From positions 13,764,001 through 13,828,000 of the forward strand of contig JACGWO010000003.1 in assembly GCA_034509735.1 (NCBI GenBank): a DNA stretch of 64,000 nucleotides, written 5' to 3'. Position 1 is the first letter of the stretch, and each line of letters starts with the position of its first letter. The notes beneath the pieces are model-generated. The model worked only from the letters and a program-made list of their open reading frames with translations. It was not told the DNA's origin and searched no databases. Shown here one piece after another: positions 22,881 to 35,029 of the stretch. Source of the stretch: Sesamum alatum (lineage: Eukaryota > Streptophyta > Magnoliopsida > Lamiales > Pedaliaceae). The translations under genes were made by a program, and so were the position numbers.

Positions 22881-24390
22881 GCCATCATCGTGTTTTCTCG
22901 TTATTTTTAGTTTTTAATTTTTTAATTAATTCTGAAAATTCATTTTGTTTTAATTTTGCTTATTTTTCTAAAAAATATTATTTTGGGAGGTTAAGTTTAT
23001 TGGGTTTGGAATCCCGGGGATAACTTACCTGCATATAATGAGGAAGGGTCTTCCTAAACAGGAAAAAATATTATTACCAATGGTTGTACCATATTTTTCA
23101 TACGTGATGCATTTATTTTATCATGGATTGATGTGATTGGTAATCATGGTTTTTTAACATATATTTATGTGATTGGATCATGTGATTATGTGTGTTGAAT
23201 GGAAATGGATGATCATGAGCCCTAGACCGAATGTATGGTTTAATTTTATGTTGGACCTGTGTGCCTCTTTTTCTGCTTTCTCCTTCTCCCCTTTCTAGTT
23301 GCCTTGGAATAATAAAGCATTCTTTCTCCCTCCTAATGTACTCCCCCCGATTTTTCGCTGGGGTTTCTTTTTACATATGTAATGAGAGTAGAATCGGAGT
23401 GAGGATTTATTTTTATGTATTTGGTGGAGAAGAAGGAAGGTCCACATGGAGAGCCCAAAATGGAGGATCCAAGGCGTTTCCATGAAGATGAAAGAGAAAA
23501 AAGAGACCAAGGCCCATCAGAATGATGATTGGGTTACTATTAATGTAATAGTGTAGGACCAACCCTAGATTGACCATAGATCCACTGCGGGTTCAGTGGA
23601 TTGCATAGGATTCAGGCTCGTGATCATCCAACAGGGGCGTGCTAGGCTTTAATTTTTCATGTGGCTGTTATTGTGGATGAATGGTTTTTTATTTATCATA
23701 TAACTGCCATGGGATGCTATTTACTTATTTACGCATTGTGGATGAATGGGTTAATATTTATCTATGAGATCTCGGTCATTTACTACTCTCACATTGCTTG
23801 GACCAATGTCCAAATATTAGACCCTAGACAAAGTGGACATGGACTCTAGGAATTTGTCCATGCCTTCTAGTCCATGGCATAGTGAGGAAGCTGATTTAGG
23901 TCGATAGCGTGGTCTCACGAGTCGTGGCACGACTATTGTACTTAAAAGAAGCTGCACTATGTCATGAACGAAAAGTAGACCACTGTTACCTATCTCACGA
24001 GTCGTGGAGGTAGCAGCAGGTCTATGGCTCGGTTGATTGGGTCGGGTCTAACGCCCGATTAGCATGATTCGCTTGGAGTCCTCGGGATCATGTGAAAGGG
24101 TGAGGCAATAATCTTGGGAATCTCGTGGAACGAGAATGGTATGGTATACCTCCCACAGGATTTTTCCATGCAAAACGTAAAAGCGGGGTATGGGAAAATT
24201 CGTTGTGGATCCCAAGCCCACTAGGAAAGGGTTTCTCGAAAACAACGTTTGAGAGTATTGTGTTTTCGTATAAATAGTGGGAGCATTAAATGACTAAAGA
24301 CCAAACATTTAATTATTTATCAAACCTCCGTCTTTTAAATTCTGCTGATCGCGCACTCTGTTTTTTAAATGTAGATTTAAAATCTCTAAG

Positions 24391-25260
24391 AACCCTTTAT
24401 CAACCATACTTGAGACCAACAAAATCAATGGAACCAATTACAACGACTGGTTGCGCAATCTCAGGATAGTCCTGGATTACGAGAACCAAGGCTACGTCAT
24501 GGACGACCCTCTCCCTAGGACCTTACCGGAAGGATCCACGCCAGAAGAACGTGAGACGTTCGAGACTTGGCATAAAGATAACCGGAAGGTCCGTAGCGTC
24601 ATACTTGCTTCAATGACGAATGAGATTCAGAAGCAATATGAAAGGCTAGACGATGTCCCTTCCATAATGGCTCGCCTTAAGGATTGCTATGCAGTCTCCG
24701 ACCAACATATTAGGTATGTCGCGACTAAGGCGTTCTTTGGAACCAAAATGACAGAAGGATCCTCTGTACAAGAACACGGGGTTAAAATGCTTACCCTGGT
24801 GGAAAAGCTCGAGGACCTAAAGGCAGGCCTCGATAATGAGACGTACATAGATGTGATCCTTTAGTCTCTCCCATCCTCCTTCGACCAATTTGTTGTCAAC
24901 TACAACATGAACGCACTTGAGAAAGGCATTCATGAGTTGATCAATATGTTGGTGCAATATGAGGTAACGACCAAAAAGTCCACACCTTCGGTATTGTTTG
25001 GAGGTGCTTCAACTTCCAGATGAAAGCAAGGGTGCCGGACGTTGGAAAAGAAGAAAGGGAAGGAAAAAGCCGTCAAAACAGCTACGAACACTAAGAGTGT
25101 TCCCATTGCCAAAGAGGGGAAAGGGAAAGGTTGTCTCCAAGCAACAGTCGAGGGCATATGACATATGTATCAATTGCCGTGAGAAAGAGCATTGGAAGAG
25201 GGAGTGCCCCAAACTCCTCTCGAACCAAGGTATATTTGTGATTGAGGTTAATATGGTCAC
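24391..25260 (+). pseudogene. Copia gag with zinc knuckle, start lost and stops present
   Basis: The frame begins STILETNK..GTNYNDWLRNL, the usual start of plant copia gag (UBN2-like), and runs to a stop at 24862-24864. The homologous copy at 50448 has CAG at that position, so this is a Q-to-stop change. The ATG of that copy is AAG here, so the start is lost. A frameshift near 25000 moves the rest to another frame: a lysine-rich region and one CCHC knuckle CINCREKEHWKREC (about 25167-25208), in which the usual glycine before histidine is glutamate. Gag would package element RNA; this copy cannot encode it intact. Confidence 0.8.
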
Positions 25261-26360
25261 TAATTCTGCCTCTTGGGTATTGGATACCGGCTGTGGAGCT
25301 CACATTTGCAATGATTTGCAGGTGCTGAAAAGAAGTAGAAACCTGGGTAGCGGGGATATGATCCTGAAGCTTAGGAATGGCAAGGCCATCTCGACAAAAG
25401 CAGTAGGATCCGCCACTCTAGTAGTTAGTGATCGTATTAGTATAGAATTAGAGCAAGTTTATTATGTACCTAGTATGATTAAAAACATCATTTCCATTCC
25501 ATTGTTAGACAATATAGGTTATGAGTTTATGATCAATAAAAATTGCTTTTATTTGATGAGGTGTGGAATTGCTCATCTACTTGGTACATTTAACAATGGG
25601 CTCTATATCTTACAACAAACGAACTTCGTTCTTAACGCTCAACACAAACATAAAATAGATAATAATGGGAACGCACGACTGTGCACACTAGGCTAGGTCA
25701 CATATCCTAAGACAAGATGAAAAGATTGGTAGACTCAAAGAACCTAGAGGTAGGGGACTTGAGTGAGCTACCAACTTGTGAGTCCTGTCTAAGAGGGAAA
25801 ATGACCAAGAAGCCCTTTGTAGGACAAAGCAGGCTTGCCACAGGTCTGTTGGACTTGGTCCATACAGACGCATGTGGACCACTAAGGACACAGGCCAGAG
25901 GTGGGTTCTCCTACTTTATAACCTTCACCGATGATTATTCACGGTATGGTTATGTATACCTGATGAGGTACAAATCTGAAGCTCTTGAGAGGTTTAAAGA
26001 ATTCAGACTTGAAGTGGAGAACCAAACCAACTGCAAAATTAAAGTCCTACGGTCAGACCGAGACGGAGAATACCTTAGTACCGAGTTCCTTAATTATCTA
26101 AAAGAAAATGGTATAATATCTGAATGGACACCTCCCCGGACACCACAGTTGAATGGTGTCTCTGAAAGGAGGAATTGAACCATGTTGGACATGGTTCGAT
26201 CCATGATGAGTTTTACCAAATTGCCCTTGTCCTTTTGGGGCTACGCATTGGAAACGACAGCCAAGTTGTTAAATTTAGCGCCAACCAGTGTATTGACCCA
26301 AAGGCCATATGAAATATGGCACGGCAAGCCTGCGTCCTACAACTACTTGAAAGTGTGGGG
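25261..26360 (+). pseudogene. Copia pol fragment: protease and integrase, cut by an LTR insertion
   Basis: The aspartic protease motif WVLDTGCGAHICND lies at about 25275-25316. A stop at 25693-25695 destroys the integrase zinc-binding start; the histidines are lost but the CESC pair is kept near 25780. The integrase core then runs to a stop at 26176 and on to 26360, with the three acidic positions visible: VHTDACGP (about 25861), RSDRDGEYLS (about 26052) and NGVSERRN (about 26154). The frame continues to YLKVWG and is cut at 26361 by TGTTAGAATAGG. Confidence 0.82.
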
Positions 26361-28338
26361 TGTTAGAATAGGTGACCATGTAAGCCAATCTTGGCAGGAA
26401 ATGTAACCTATGTCTAGACAATTTCAGTATGTGTTTTGATAAAATATTTATGAATAAAGAAGTGAGATTCATATGGCGTTACTTTGTTTGCGTTCACTTA
26501 TACATTGCTATTACATATCTGTTCGCTACGCAAACAAAGCCCACGGGCTGAGAATCTATTTAGGGGGCTGGGACTACGCTTGGAGGTAGGTCCATGAAAT
26601 CAGTCTTGCCGAATCAGTCCGGAAATCTCCAAGTCAAGGAATCTCGAAAATGGGTACCGAGGTTCCCCTTGAGACTTTGCACTAAGCATCTGCTGTCGTG
26701 TTTCATCGACGGGTGACGAAGGTCGTCTAAGCAGTGTTAGTGGGTTAGCCTGCTAGGGAGCAGCTGACTGAGGTGACTCGCGGGAACCGTCTTACGGAGG
26801 ACCTTGAGTATGGTCAGCAAGGTATGACGTGTATTCCCGGTTCCAACGGTACAGGTCAAGTCCTTTGACTTGAGGAACTTATGAGTTTACCTATATATCA
26901 GGTCTGTATCTTAGATATGGTGAGAGATTGCCAAGAAGCACTTGAGTAGTCATAAACCATGTGTAGTGCAGCCCTGGTATACTGAGTGACAGTAGTTTCC
27001 AAGAAAGGATTTGTCTCCTGTCAAAAGACATTGACAGTTGAGTCTCACGTATGCTCTGTGTCTTGTCCCTAAAATCTGTGGCCACAGTAACTGAACAGAA
27101 GGGAAGGATTCCCTTGCGGCGTTTAGTAAGGACAGACCGACACTTAGGTCCAAAAATGGGTACCTGCTTTTTCCGTGCCCTAGACCCTAAAGTGGTGAGA
27201 CCGTAGACAGAAGGACAAGTGTACTGTTACAGCCTAAATGTTCATCCCCGAATATTTCACCTAGTCTCTAGTGTCATGGGCCGTTGCTAGATGGCCACCT
27301 GTGGTAACGGACGGATTCTTGGAATCCGACCAAGTCTAGCTGAAAGGTGAACCTAAAGAGTCACACACTATCCACACACACATTTAATATTTAATTTAGA
27401 ATTAAATATTGGAGAATAGGAATGATTAAATTGGATTTAATCGGGTCCTTTATTTTCTTGGAGAATTAATTTCTTCTATTTGATAAAAGGAATTAAATTA
27501 ATAAATTAGATTTATTAAAGGAATTTATTTAATGGGCTTAAAATAAATATTTATATTTATTTAGGCCTTTTGGAATATTTAAATAGGTTTTAAATATTCC
27601 ATTAAATTAAATCAACGGTTGAGATGGAAAGGAGAGATGGATGGCTAGGATTGGTTTGACTAGGTCAAACACTAGTTTGACTAGGACTTTGACTAGGTCA
27701 AAATCCTAGTCAACATAGGGTTCTTAGAGTTGGAGTTTAAAGAGGATTAAACTCCTCCTCTATATAAACCCCTAGCCTCCTACAATTTGAAGGATGATGA
27801 TTCATGAATACACACACAACACACACTCTCCTCTCCTCTCTCTCGTCCGCTCCTCTCTCTCCCACTCTCCAAGAAAATTATTTTTTTCTTGTTCTCTTGT
27901 TCTTGGAACATTAGAACTAAGGAAGATCAATCCTGTTAATTCATAACGCGTGGTTGATCTATCCTCTCCATAAATACTTGTTCGTTGCTAGCACGACGTG
28001 CAAGAATACGTAGGTGGATCGTGTGTCACGATTTGGAGGATCTCAAGAACGAGGTCTTGGTGCAAAACGGGGAACAACGCGAGTAGCCGTAGAAGACGAA
28101 AACGACAACGGGTAGGTCTCGTTTTTGATTTTCGTCCCTCTTTAATTTTAACCCTATGGCCTCCATGATTGTTGTATGCTTTAATTCATGAGATACACCG
28201 AACACCCGGGAATTTCAAAGGCACACCCTTTGAACGTGTTCTTTATTTAATTAAAGCATGTTTTAATTCCGCAATTTTAATTTTATACCGCGCTTCCGCG
28301 TTCGCGCAATTTCCCGGGACGATCCATAATCTCTTTCA
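26361..28338 (+). repeat. Copia 5' LTR (1978 bp)
   Basis: It begins TGTTAGAATAGGTGACC and ends AATCTCTTTCA, directly followed by a primer-binding site. It is inserted into the integrase of the preceding copia element, so it is younger than that copy. TATATAAA at 27761-27768 is a likely core promoter, followed by a CA/CT-rich stretch (27800-27880). Its second LTR and its gag-pol are not in the window; the element is cut at about 29600. Confidence 0.85.
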
Positions 28339-28339
28339 G

Positions 28340-28352
28340 TGGTATCAAAGCC
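28340..28352 (+). other. Primer-binding site of the copia element (initiator Met tRNA type)
   Basis: TGGTATCAAAGCC differs by one base from the canonical TGGTATCAGAGCC complementary to the 3' end of plant initiator tRNA-Met. It lies one base after the LTR end. The same site occurs inverted at 52466-52478 next to the other LTR. Confidence 0.85.
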
Positions 28353-29603
28353 CGGTTCAGTGTATAGGCCTAGGGTTTTATGTGCGTTTTAAGTATGAAA
28401 CGTGTTTTTTGGCATGTTTTAATTAATTCTTGACTTTCTTGATTATTAAAGCAATGTTGTTTTATTGCTTTTAATTTGTGTGAATTCTGCAAAATTGGTA
28501 TTTTCTATTTTTCTTGGGAAACGGGGGTGGAAATTGAGCTAGAAAAATGAAGAAACGCTGCAGCCGACCAGCCGGAGGCTGGCCGCGCACTGCCGTGCGC
28601 AGTAGGCAGGGCAGACGCGCGCTGGCAAGGGAAGCCTGCGCGCGGCCGCCCAGCCGGTCGCGCAGGGCCGCGCGCTGCCATCCAGGCAGGCAGCGAGATC
28701 GGGCCTCAGACAGGCACTGGCTGGGTGCGCGCGAAAACGGGCAGGGAGCCCGCGCGCACGCGCCACGGCCAGCGTGCAGGTGTCTGCGCGCCCGGTCGCG
28801 CGGCCAGGTGGGCGCGCGCAGGCGCGCACGCAGACGAGGGTGTCTGCGCGCGCGCGCATGGATGCGGGCGGAGAGAGTCCGCGTGCGGACGGACACCAGG
28901 CAGCGCCGCCAGGCGTGCGCGCACGCAGACGGAGGTGTCTGCGCGTGCGCCCGGCAGGCGTGTCTAGTGCGCGTCTGCGCGCGCTGCACAGGCGCAGGTG
29001 CGCGGCTGACGACCTGCAGGCCAGCGCGCGCGCGAGGCAAGGGAGCCTGCGCGCGCGACGGCCTGTCGGAACACCAGGCCGCGCAGAGCGCTGCCGACCA
29101 GGTGCGCGCGCACGCAGGTAGGGGCCTGCGCGCACGCAGGGGCGGCAGGCTAGGCCTGCTGCCCTGCGCGCACGCTGGCAGGCTGCTGGCGTGGCGGCGG
29201 CCGGTGCTGCTAGGGTTTTAAACCCTAGTATTATTTTTTATTTTTATTTTACTTTTCAGTTTTTTAATTTTAATTAAATTTTGAAAATTCGTTTTTTTTT
29301 TTGTTCATTTTTGCCTAAATTGCCAAGACATTATTTTGGGGAGTAAAATATATTGAATTTGGAATCCCGGGGATATTTTAGTTAGAAATAATGAGGAAGG
29401 GATTTCCTAAAACGAGAAAAATATTATTACCAACAATTATGTTATATTTTCACACGTTACACACTTGTTTATTTATTTTTTATCTTGGATAATTATGATT
29501 GGATATCATGAATTATTGGTATGTTGTAATTATGTGATTAGATCATATGATTATGTGTGTTGGATGAAAAAAGGATGATCACGAGCCCTAGACCGAATGT
29601 AGC
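28353..29603 (+). other. Copia leader region, with a GC-rich island at 28550-29215
   Basis: After the primer-binding site comes 200 bases of AT-rich leader, then a roughly 665-base island made mostly of G and C, dense in GCGCGCGCAGG, GTGTCTGCGCG and similar words with alternating purine-pyrimidine runs. The following AT-rich leader (29216-29590, GGAATCCCGGGGATA and ATGAGGAAGGG) matches 22990-23230. At about 29604 it passes abruptly into a chromovirus LTR fragment. All ORFs over the island, on both strands, are arginine/alanine-rich composition artefacts. Confidence 0.75.
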
Positions 29604-30525
29604 TATATATACTTGTGATTGAAGATATGTGTTGATATGTGGTCTTACTTGACTAGTTGCTTACAAGAACGGTGATATGCGGAAATAAGGAAGTTAAGAA
29701 AACTAGATAGAATTAGTATGTGAAACCCCTTTGATTGATCTCGGTTGCTCTTCGTGGAAAAAAAATTAACGGCCCCGATGACTCTTCGTGGATAAATTGG
29801 CCTTGATGGCTCTTCATGGATAAACTGGCCTCGGTGCTCTTCGTGGATAAACTGGCCTCCGTGCTCTTCGTGGAAAAAAAATAAATGACCTCGATGACTC
29901 TTCATGGATAAAATGCACCGATGGCTCTTCCTGGCTTACAAAGGGGATATTTACTTAAATATAATATGATGAATAGTGAGACGAGTTGGGTGGAGAAAGA
30001 CACTATATCACTATCTTGTGAGCATATTGGGAAAGGAAGAATTTGATTGTTTGTCTTGTTGTGAGATGATTATATTGTTAATAAAATGAGACGTGTTGGA
30101 ATATAAATTGATGACTATGTTATTACTTGTTCATTTTTGTCTTGTTGAACTGGACTCATCATGCATGTATAAGCCAAGCCGATTATTTACTTAGGCAGTC
30201 GCAGGCTCACTCCTCTGCAATATTTTTCAGGTGTAGATTTTGATCGTGTCTACTCTTGAGAAATAGGTCTACGTTGTGCTTGCAAAGTCAGGTCAGGCCA
30301 GTATGCAGTGTTCTCCTCACAAGTCAATAGGATAGAAGTCATAGATTTTGAGACTGTTAACAATATACTAAAAGTGAATACGGCTAGTGAACAGATTATA
30401 ATAGTCTATGCCGCCATATGTAAAAGAGGCATGTATAAGTGTTGTAGATGAGAAAATTCTTTTGTTAATTATGTTGATAACGTATGCTATATAACCAACT
30501 GTGAACTAGTTCATGTTGATACCAC
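29604..30525 (+). repeat. Chromovirus LTR 3' portion, plus strand
   Basis: It matches 34246-34800 in the same orientation (TAGCTATATACTTGTGATT through ACCAACTGTGAACT) and 30545-31090 in inverted orientation. It lacks the LTR terminus GGGTGTGACA, ending instead at ACCACCTAAA where the minus-strand LTR begins. It includes a tandem repeat at 29740-29960 absent from the inverted copy. Confidence 0.75.
29740..29960 (+). repeat. Tandem repeat built on GCTCTTCGTGGATAAACTGG
   Basis: Seven to eight imperfect units of about 26-33 bases. The same array is at 34385-34590 in the other plus-strand LTR. The minus-strand LTR lacks it at the equivalent place (near 30975), so LTRs of this family differ by presence of the array. 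Confidence 0.78.
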
Positions 30526-30530
30526 CTAAA

Positions 30531-32199
30531 TGTCACACCCAAAAGGATAATATGATTTATTACTGCTTAACAGTTACACATTAACAACATAACTTTTATA
30601 GATAACATGAACTAGTTCACAATTGGTTATATAACATACTCTATCAACATAATTAACAGAAGTATTTGCTCATCTACAAGATTCTTACATGTCTCTTCCA
30701 TATATAGTAGCGTAGACTATTATAATCTGTTCACAAGCCATCTTCACTTTTAGTATATTGTTAACAGTCTCAAAATCTATGACTTCTATCCTATTGACTT
30801 GTGAGGAGAACATTGCATACTGGCCCGACCTGACTTTGCAAGCACAATGTACACCTATTCCTCGAGAGTGGACACGACCAAAATCTACACCTGAAAAATA
30901 TTGCAGAGGAGTTAGCCTGCAACTCAATAAGTAGATAACCGGCTCTACTTATACATGCATGACGAAAGGGGTTTTACATACTAAATCTATCCAGTTTTCT
31001 TAACTCCCTTATTTCCACATATCACAGTTCTTGTAAGCAACTAGTCAAGTAAGACGACATATCAATACATATCTTCAATCACAAATATATAACCACAATG
31101 TCATATAACTCATGGTACATGCATAATACACTTTCTCATCTTGCTTCCACAACTCATGAATCATATACTTTATACAACAAAGTGATATGAATACAAGAAC
31201 ACACGTATAGATCGTGCTAATCATTCAATTACATAAGAGTAATATCAAAAGGGAAAAGGACATATATAGGCATCGCTAATTATTTACTTACAAAATGTAC
31301 CGATAGCCGATGGTCTTAGTTCGTGGGCTGCGTTTTACCCAATGGATCCAGCTCCTAACAATACTCCTAATATATTTATTTAATATAAACAGGTTCAACA
31401 ATGAACATTAAAAAATGAATACTTATGTACCATATTGGTCATTCTCTTCTAAATAGGTTTGACAACACCTCTGTCCTAACTTACAAATTTTCTACAGACC
31501 AAAGTATAGCTGACACCAATATCATTCTTACTAAAATTATTCTCCTTTTTCTCTAGTTTCATCTCCAACAAGAATCCTGCATATTGGGTTTCTATATAAT
31601 AAGTTATTTAGGATTTACTACAACCTTGTTCTCACTGATACAAATTCAGTTATACTACTTCAAAATTCTATAAAATTCAAACAGCCGTTCAAAAGTCATA
31701 ATACTCTCACAATATGATATAAAATTTTCTAGTTTTATTACAAATAAGAATAACACAATTTGAACCTTTATATCTCAAGTTATAAGGTTTTTAGTACACC
31801 TTGTCAGGTTTCCCTCAGAAACAAGGCAACTGAATGGTTTCCTATTTTTAACGATTCAAAATATGGATTTAGCTTATGCTAAAAACTAGAAAGTTATAGA
31901 GGACATCCTAATATTTTCATAGACACAAAAATCACTAATTTTGGACCGATAAAACGCGAGATTTTCCTGATAACCCGAGACTGTTTGGACACAGTTTTTC
32001 CTGTTACCATGTATCTAGCTTAACTCATCCATTTCTTCCATGTTCTACATAAATCTAAGCTAAAAGTTGAAATTAAATAGATTTATTACCAATATCAGTG
32101 TAGAAGGCTCTAGGGTTGAGTTCTTGAAAAGAAGAGAATGAAAATGAACAAATAAAACTATATGTATGTATATACATATATCTCCACTCCACCGCCTAA

Positions 32200-32240
<41 letters not shown>

Positions 32241-32654
32241 ATCTATTTGCTATATTCTACACCCTTATATATATCTATCTATATAGAGATATATATCTAT
32301 ATTATTTCCTATGTGTATTTGATAATAATATATATATGTGTGTGTGGATAGTATATATATATATCTTTATATTAGTGTATACTTATGAATATTATATTAT
32401 ATGTTGATAAGGATGAGATATTTTATTGTGTAGTGAATATGCATGTGTATTTATAAAATATAATATCTCCCTCACTCATCTTCACAAATTTTCTATTTAA
32501 ACCCCCAATATTTGTTTTTATTATTTCTTCAAATTTCAGGTATCTCCAAGATATATCTTATCAGCATCAAATATTAAATAAATCAATATAATATTTATTC
32601 ATTTTATTATTCTAATAAATCATAATTCTATATAAAAATTTTGGGGGCGTCACA
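30531..32654 (-). repeat. Chromovirus LTR (2124 bp), minus strand, 3' LTR of a lost element
   Basis: On the minus strand it runs from TGTGACGCC (32654) to GGGTGTGACA (30531). Immediately upstream on that strand lie a polypurine tract and the end of pol, so this is a 3' LTR. It contains a CT microsatellite (32205-32235) and TATA-rich DNA near its 5' end. The flanking 5-mer CTAAA (30526-30530) has no partner because the 5' half of the element is absent. Confidence 0.8.
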
Positions 32655-32860
32655 ATTCTCCCCTCCTAAAAAAATTTTGTCCTCGAAATTTGACCGTCTC
32701 ACCCGTTCAAGGGATCAAATAAGGGTACTCCTCCTTCATATTTTTCTCAACTTCCAAGTGACTTCTTTTGAATGGTGATGAATCTAATTTACTATCATCA
32801 TTGATATCTCCATATTTCTCAATTTCTTTTTCGTCTTATCTAGAATTCTATTAGCTCTTT
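32655..32860 (-). pseudogene. 3' end of a chromovirus pol: chromodomain remnant and polypurine tract
   Basis: Minus-strand sequence carries EVTW in one frame and VEKNMKEEYPYLIP, then a stop at 32707-32709, in the next; a one-base loss separates them. This is the end of an integrase C-terminal chromodomain. Downstream, AATTTCGAGGACAAAATTTT and a GGAGGGG purine tract lead straight into the LTR, the arrangement typical of Tekay/Del-type chromoviruses. Further upstream (to about 33150) the frame is unreadable. Confidence 0.7.
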
Positions 32861-33179
32861 TACGTACGTTAAGCTTTACGAAATTTTCATCTTTGGTGTT
32901 CACAAAATATGGCTAGGATCGGACCGGTATCGTCTATAGCATAGAAATAGCCACTTTGTATAATCTTACAATTTCTAAAACATAGAACTCAACTAATTTA
33001 TTCAAATCACCATATTATATAGGCAAGACATGAGTTGATTTAGTCGGTCATTCCTCCATTTCCATCAAAGCTTAGGCAATTTCACCTCTGATCTGGTAAG
33101 TTTTAGTTCTTATTTCTTTTCTAAATTCGTGTAGGAGCTGGTGTGTGAGTGAATTTAAAGATATGAACCGATTAAGATG

Positions 33180-34863
33180 CAAAGAACACACCAGGATAAT
33201 CTCTGTTTGAATAGTCTCTGTTTTTCCAGAAACTCTTGCATTTCATCGGTACAAAATTAGTGATTTTGATGTCTATGAAAACCTTAGGATGTCCCCTATA
33301 GCTTTATAGTTTTGAGCAGAAGCTAAGTCGTTCGTTTTAATCATTAAAAATAAGAAAATATTCTGTTGCCCTGTTTCTGCTGGAAATCTGACAAGGTGTA
33401 CTAAAAACCTTATAACTTGAGATATAAAGGTTCAAATTGTGTTATTCTTATTTGCAATGAAACTAGACAAATATGATATCATGTTTTGAGAGTATAATGA
33501 CTTTTGAACAGGTTTGTGAATTTTTATAGAATTTTGAAGTAGTAACACGGAATCTGTATTAGTGAAAACAAGTATGTACTAAATCCTAAATAACTTATTA
33601 TAGTAGAAACCCAAGTTACCTGATTCTTGTTGGAGATGAAACTAGAGACAAAGGAGAATAATTTTAGTAAAAATGATATTGATATCAGCTATACTTTGGT
33701 CTGTAGAAAACTTGTAAGTTAGGACAGGGGTGTTTGTCAAACCTGTTTAGAAGAGATTGATTAATATGGTACATAAGTATTCATCATTTAATCTTCATTG
33801 CTGAAACTGTTTATATTAAATAAATATATCGGGAATATTTTTAGGAGCTGGAACCATTCGGAAAAACATAAACCATGAACTAAGACCATCGGCGATCGGT
33901 ACACTTTGTAAGTAAATAATTAGCGATGCTTATATATGCCCCTTTCCCTCTTGATATTACTCTTATGTAAGTAAATGACTAGCATCGTCTAGATATGCTC
34001 CTTCATCTTGATAATACCTTGATGTAAGTGTATTGATTGTGCTCCTAATAACCTATGGAGGTTTAATTGATGGATGGTTTGACTTGAATGCCTAAGTGGA
34101 GAAAGCAAGGTAAGTGAATGATTAGCACAATCTATATGTGTTTTTGTATTCATATCATTTAATTGTATTAAGTATATGATTCATGAGTTGTGGAAGCAAG
34201 ATGATAAAGTGTATTGTGCATGTATAATGAGTTATATGACATTGTAGCTATATACTTGTGATTAAAGATATGTGTTGATGTGTGGTCTTACTCGACTACT
34301 TGCTCACAAGAAAAGTGATATGTGGAAATAAGGAGTTAAGGAAACTGGATAGAACTAGTATGTGAAACCCCTTTGATTGGTCTTGGTGGCTCTTCATGGA
34401 AAAAAAATTAACAGCCTCGATGACTCTTCGTGGATAAATTGGCCTTCATGGCTCTTTGTGGATAAACTGACCTCGGTGCTCTTCGTGGATAAATTGGTCT
34501 AGATGGCTCTTCGTGGAGAAAAAAATAAACGGCCCTGATGACTCTTCATGGTTAAAATGGCACCGATGGCTCTTCGTGGCTTACAAAGGGGAAATTCACT
34601 TAAATATAATATGCTGAATAGTGAGGCGAGTTGGGTGGAGAAAGACAGTATATCACCATCTTGTGAGCATACTAGGAAAGGAAGAATTTGATACGTGTTT
34701 CCCCATGTATAAGTGTTGTAGATGAGCAAATAGTTTTGCTAATTATTTAGATAGCGTACGTTATATAACCAACTGTGAACTGGTCATGTTATCTATAAAA
34801 GTAATGTTGTTAATGTGTAACCATTATGTAGTAATAAATCGTATTATCGTTTTGGGTGTGACA
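33180..34863 (+). repeat. Chromovirus LTR, plus strand, 5' end truncated
   Basis: It matches the minus LTR 30531-32654 in inverted orientation (for example CTGTTGCCCTGTTT, CTTATAACTTGAGATATAAAGG) and ends TTTTGGGTGTGACA at 34863. Roughly the first 500 bases of the LTR are missing. It carries the tandem array at 34385-34590. With 29604-30525 and 30531-32654 it makes three LTR pieces in plus, minus, plus order. Confidence 0.75.
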
Positions 34864-35029
34864 TTACTTCTATCAAACTCGATTGTTTTATAGTTCTTGT
34901 TGTTCCAAGGAAATGGAAACCCCTTTTGTCGATACTTTACTATTTTCTGAGAAAGCAGATCTTCATATTATTAAAAGCCAAAGTCTGAAAAACATTAATG
35001 CATTAAACCTGCAACAAACTAAACTAGGC

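Larger units (their letters stand above)
22653..26360 (+). mobile_element. Ty1/copia element lacking its 5' LTR and everything after integrase
   Basis: It contains leader, gag, protease and most of integrase in order on the plus strand. The left end abuts the truncated inverted LTR. The right end is cut in integrase by the LTR starting at 26361. The leader (22653-24390) opens with a very GC-rich block (22653-22880), and the later leader matches the plus-strand leader at 29230-29600 and, inverted, the one at 50460-51800. No reverse transcriptase or RNase H is present here. Confidence 0.82.

Noticed and set aside
28471..29221. Long overlapping ORFs on both strands (up to 224 codons) rich in Arg, Ala and Cys
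   Set aside because: They arise from the GC-rich leader, which lacks stop codons in all frames; no domain is recognisable and frames overlap on opposite strands.
29645..29905. Minus-strand ORF with repeated HEEHRGQFI
   Set aside because: Translation of the LTR tandem array; the equivalent array at 34385-34590 does not keep the frame.
32205..32235. CT microsatellite, with TA runs nearby
   Set aside because: Simple repeat inside the chromovirus LTR; no telomere or centromere signature.
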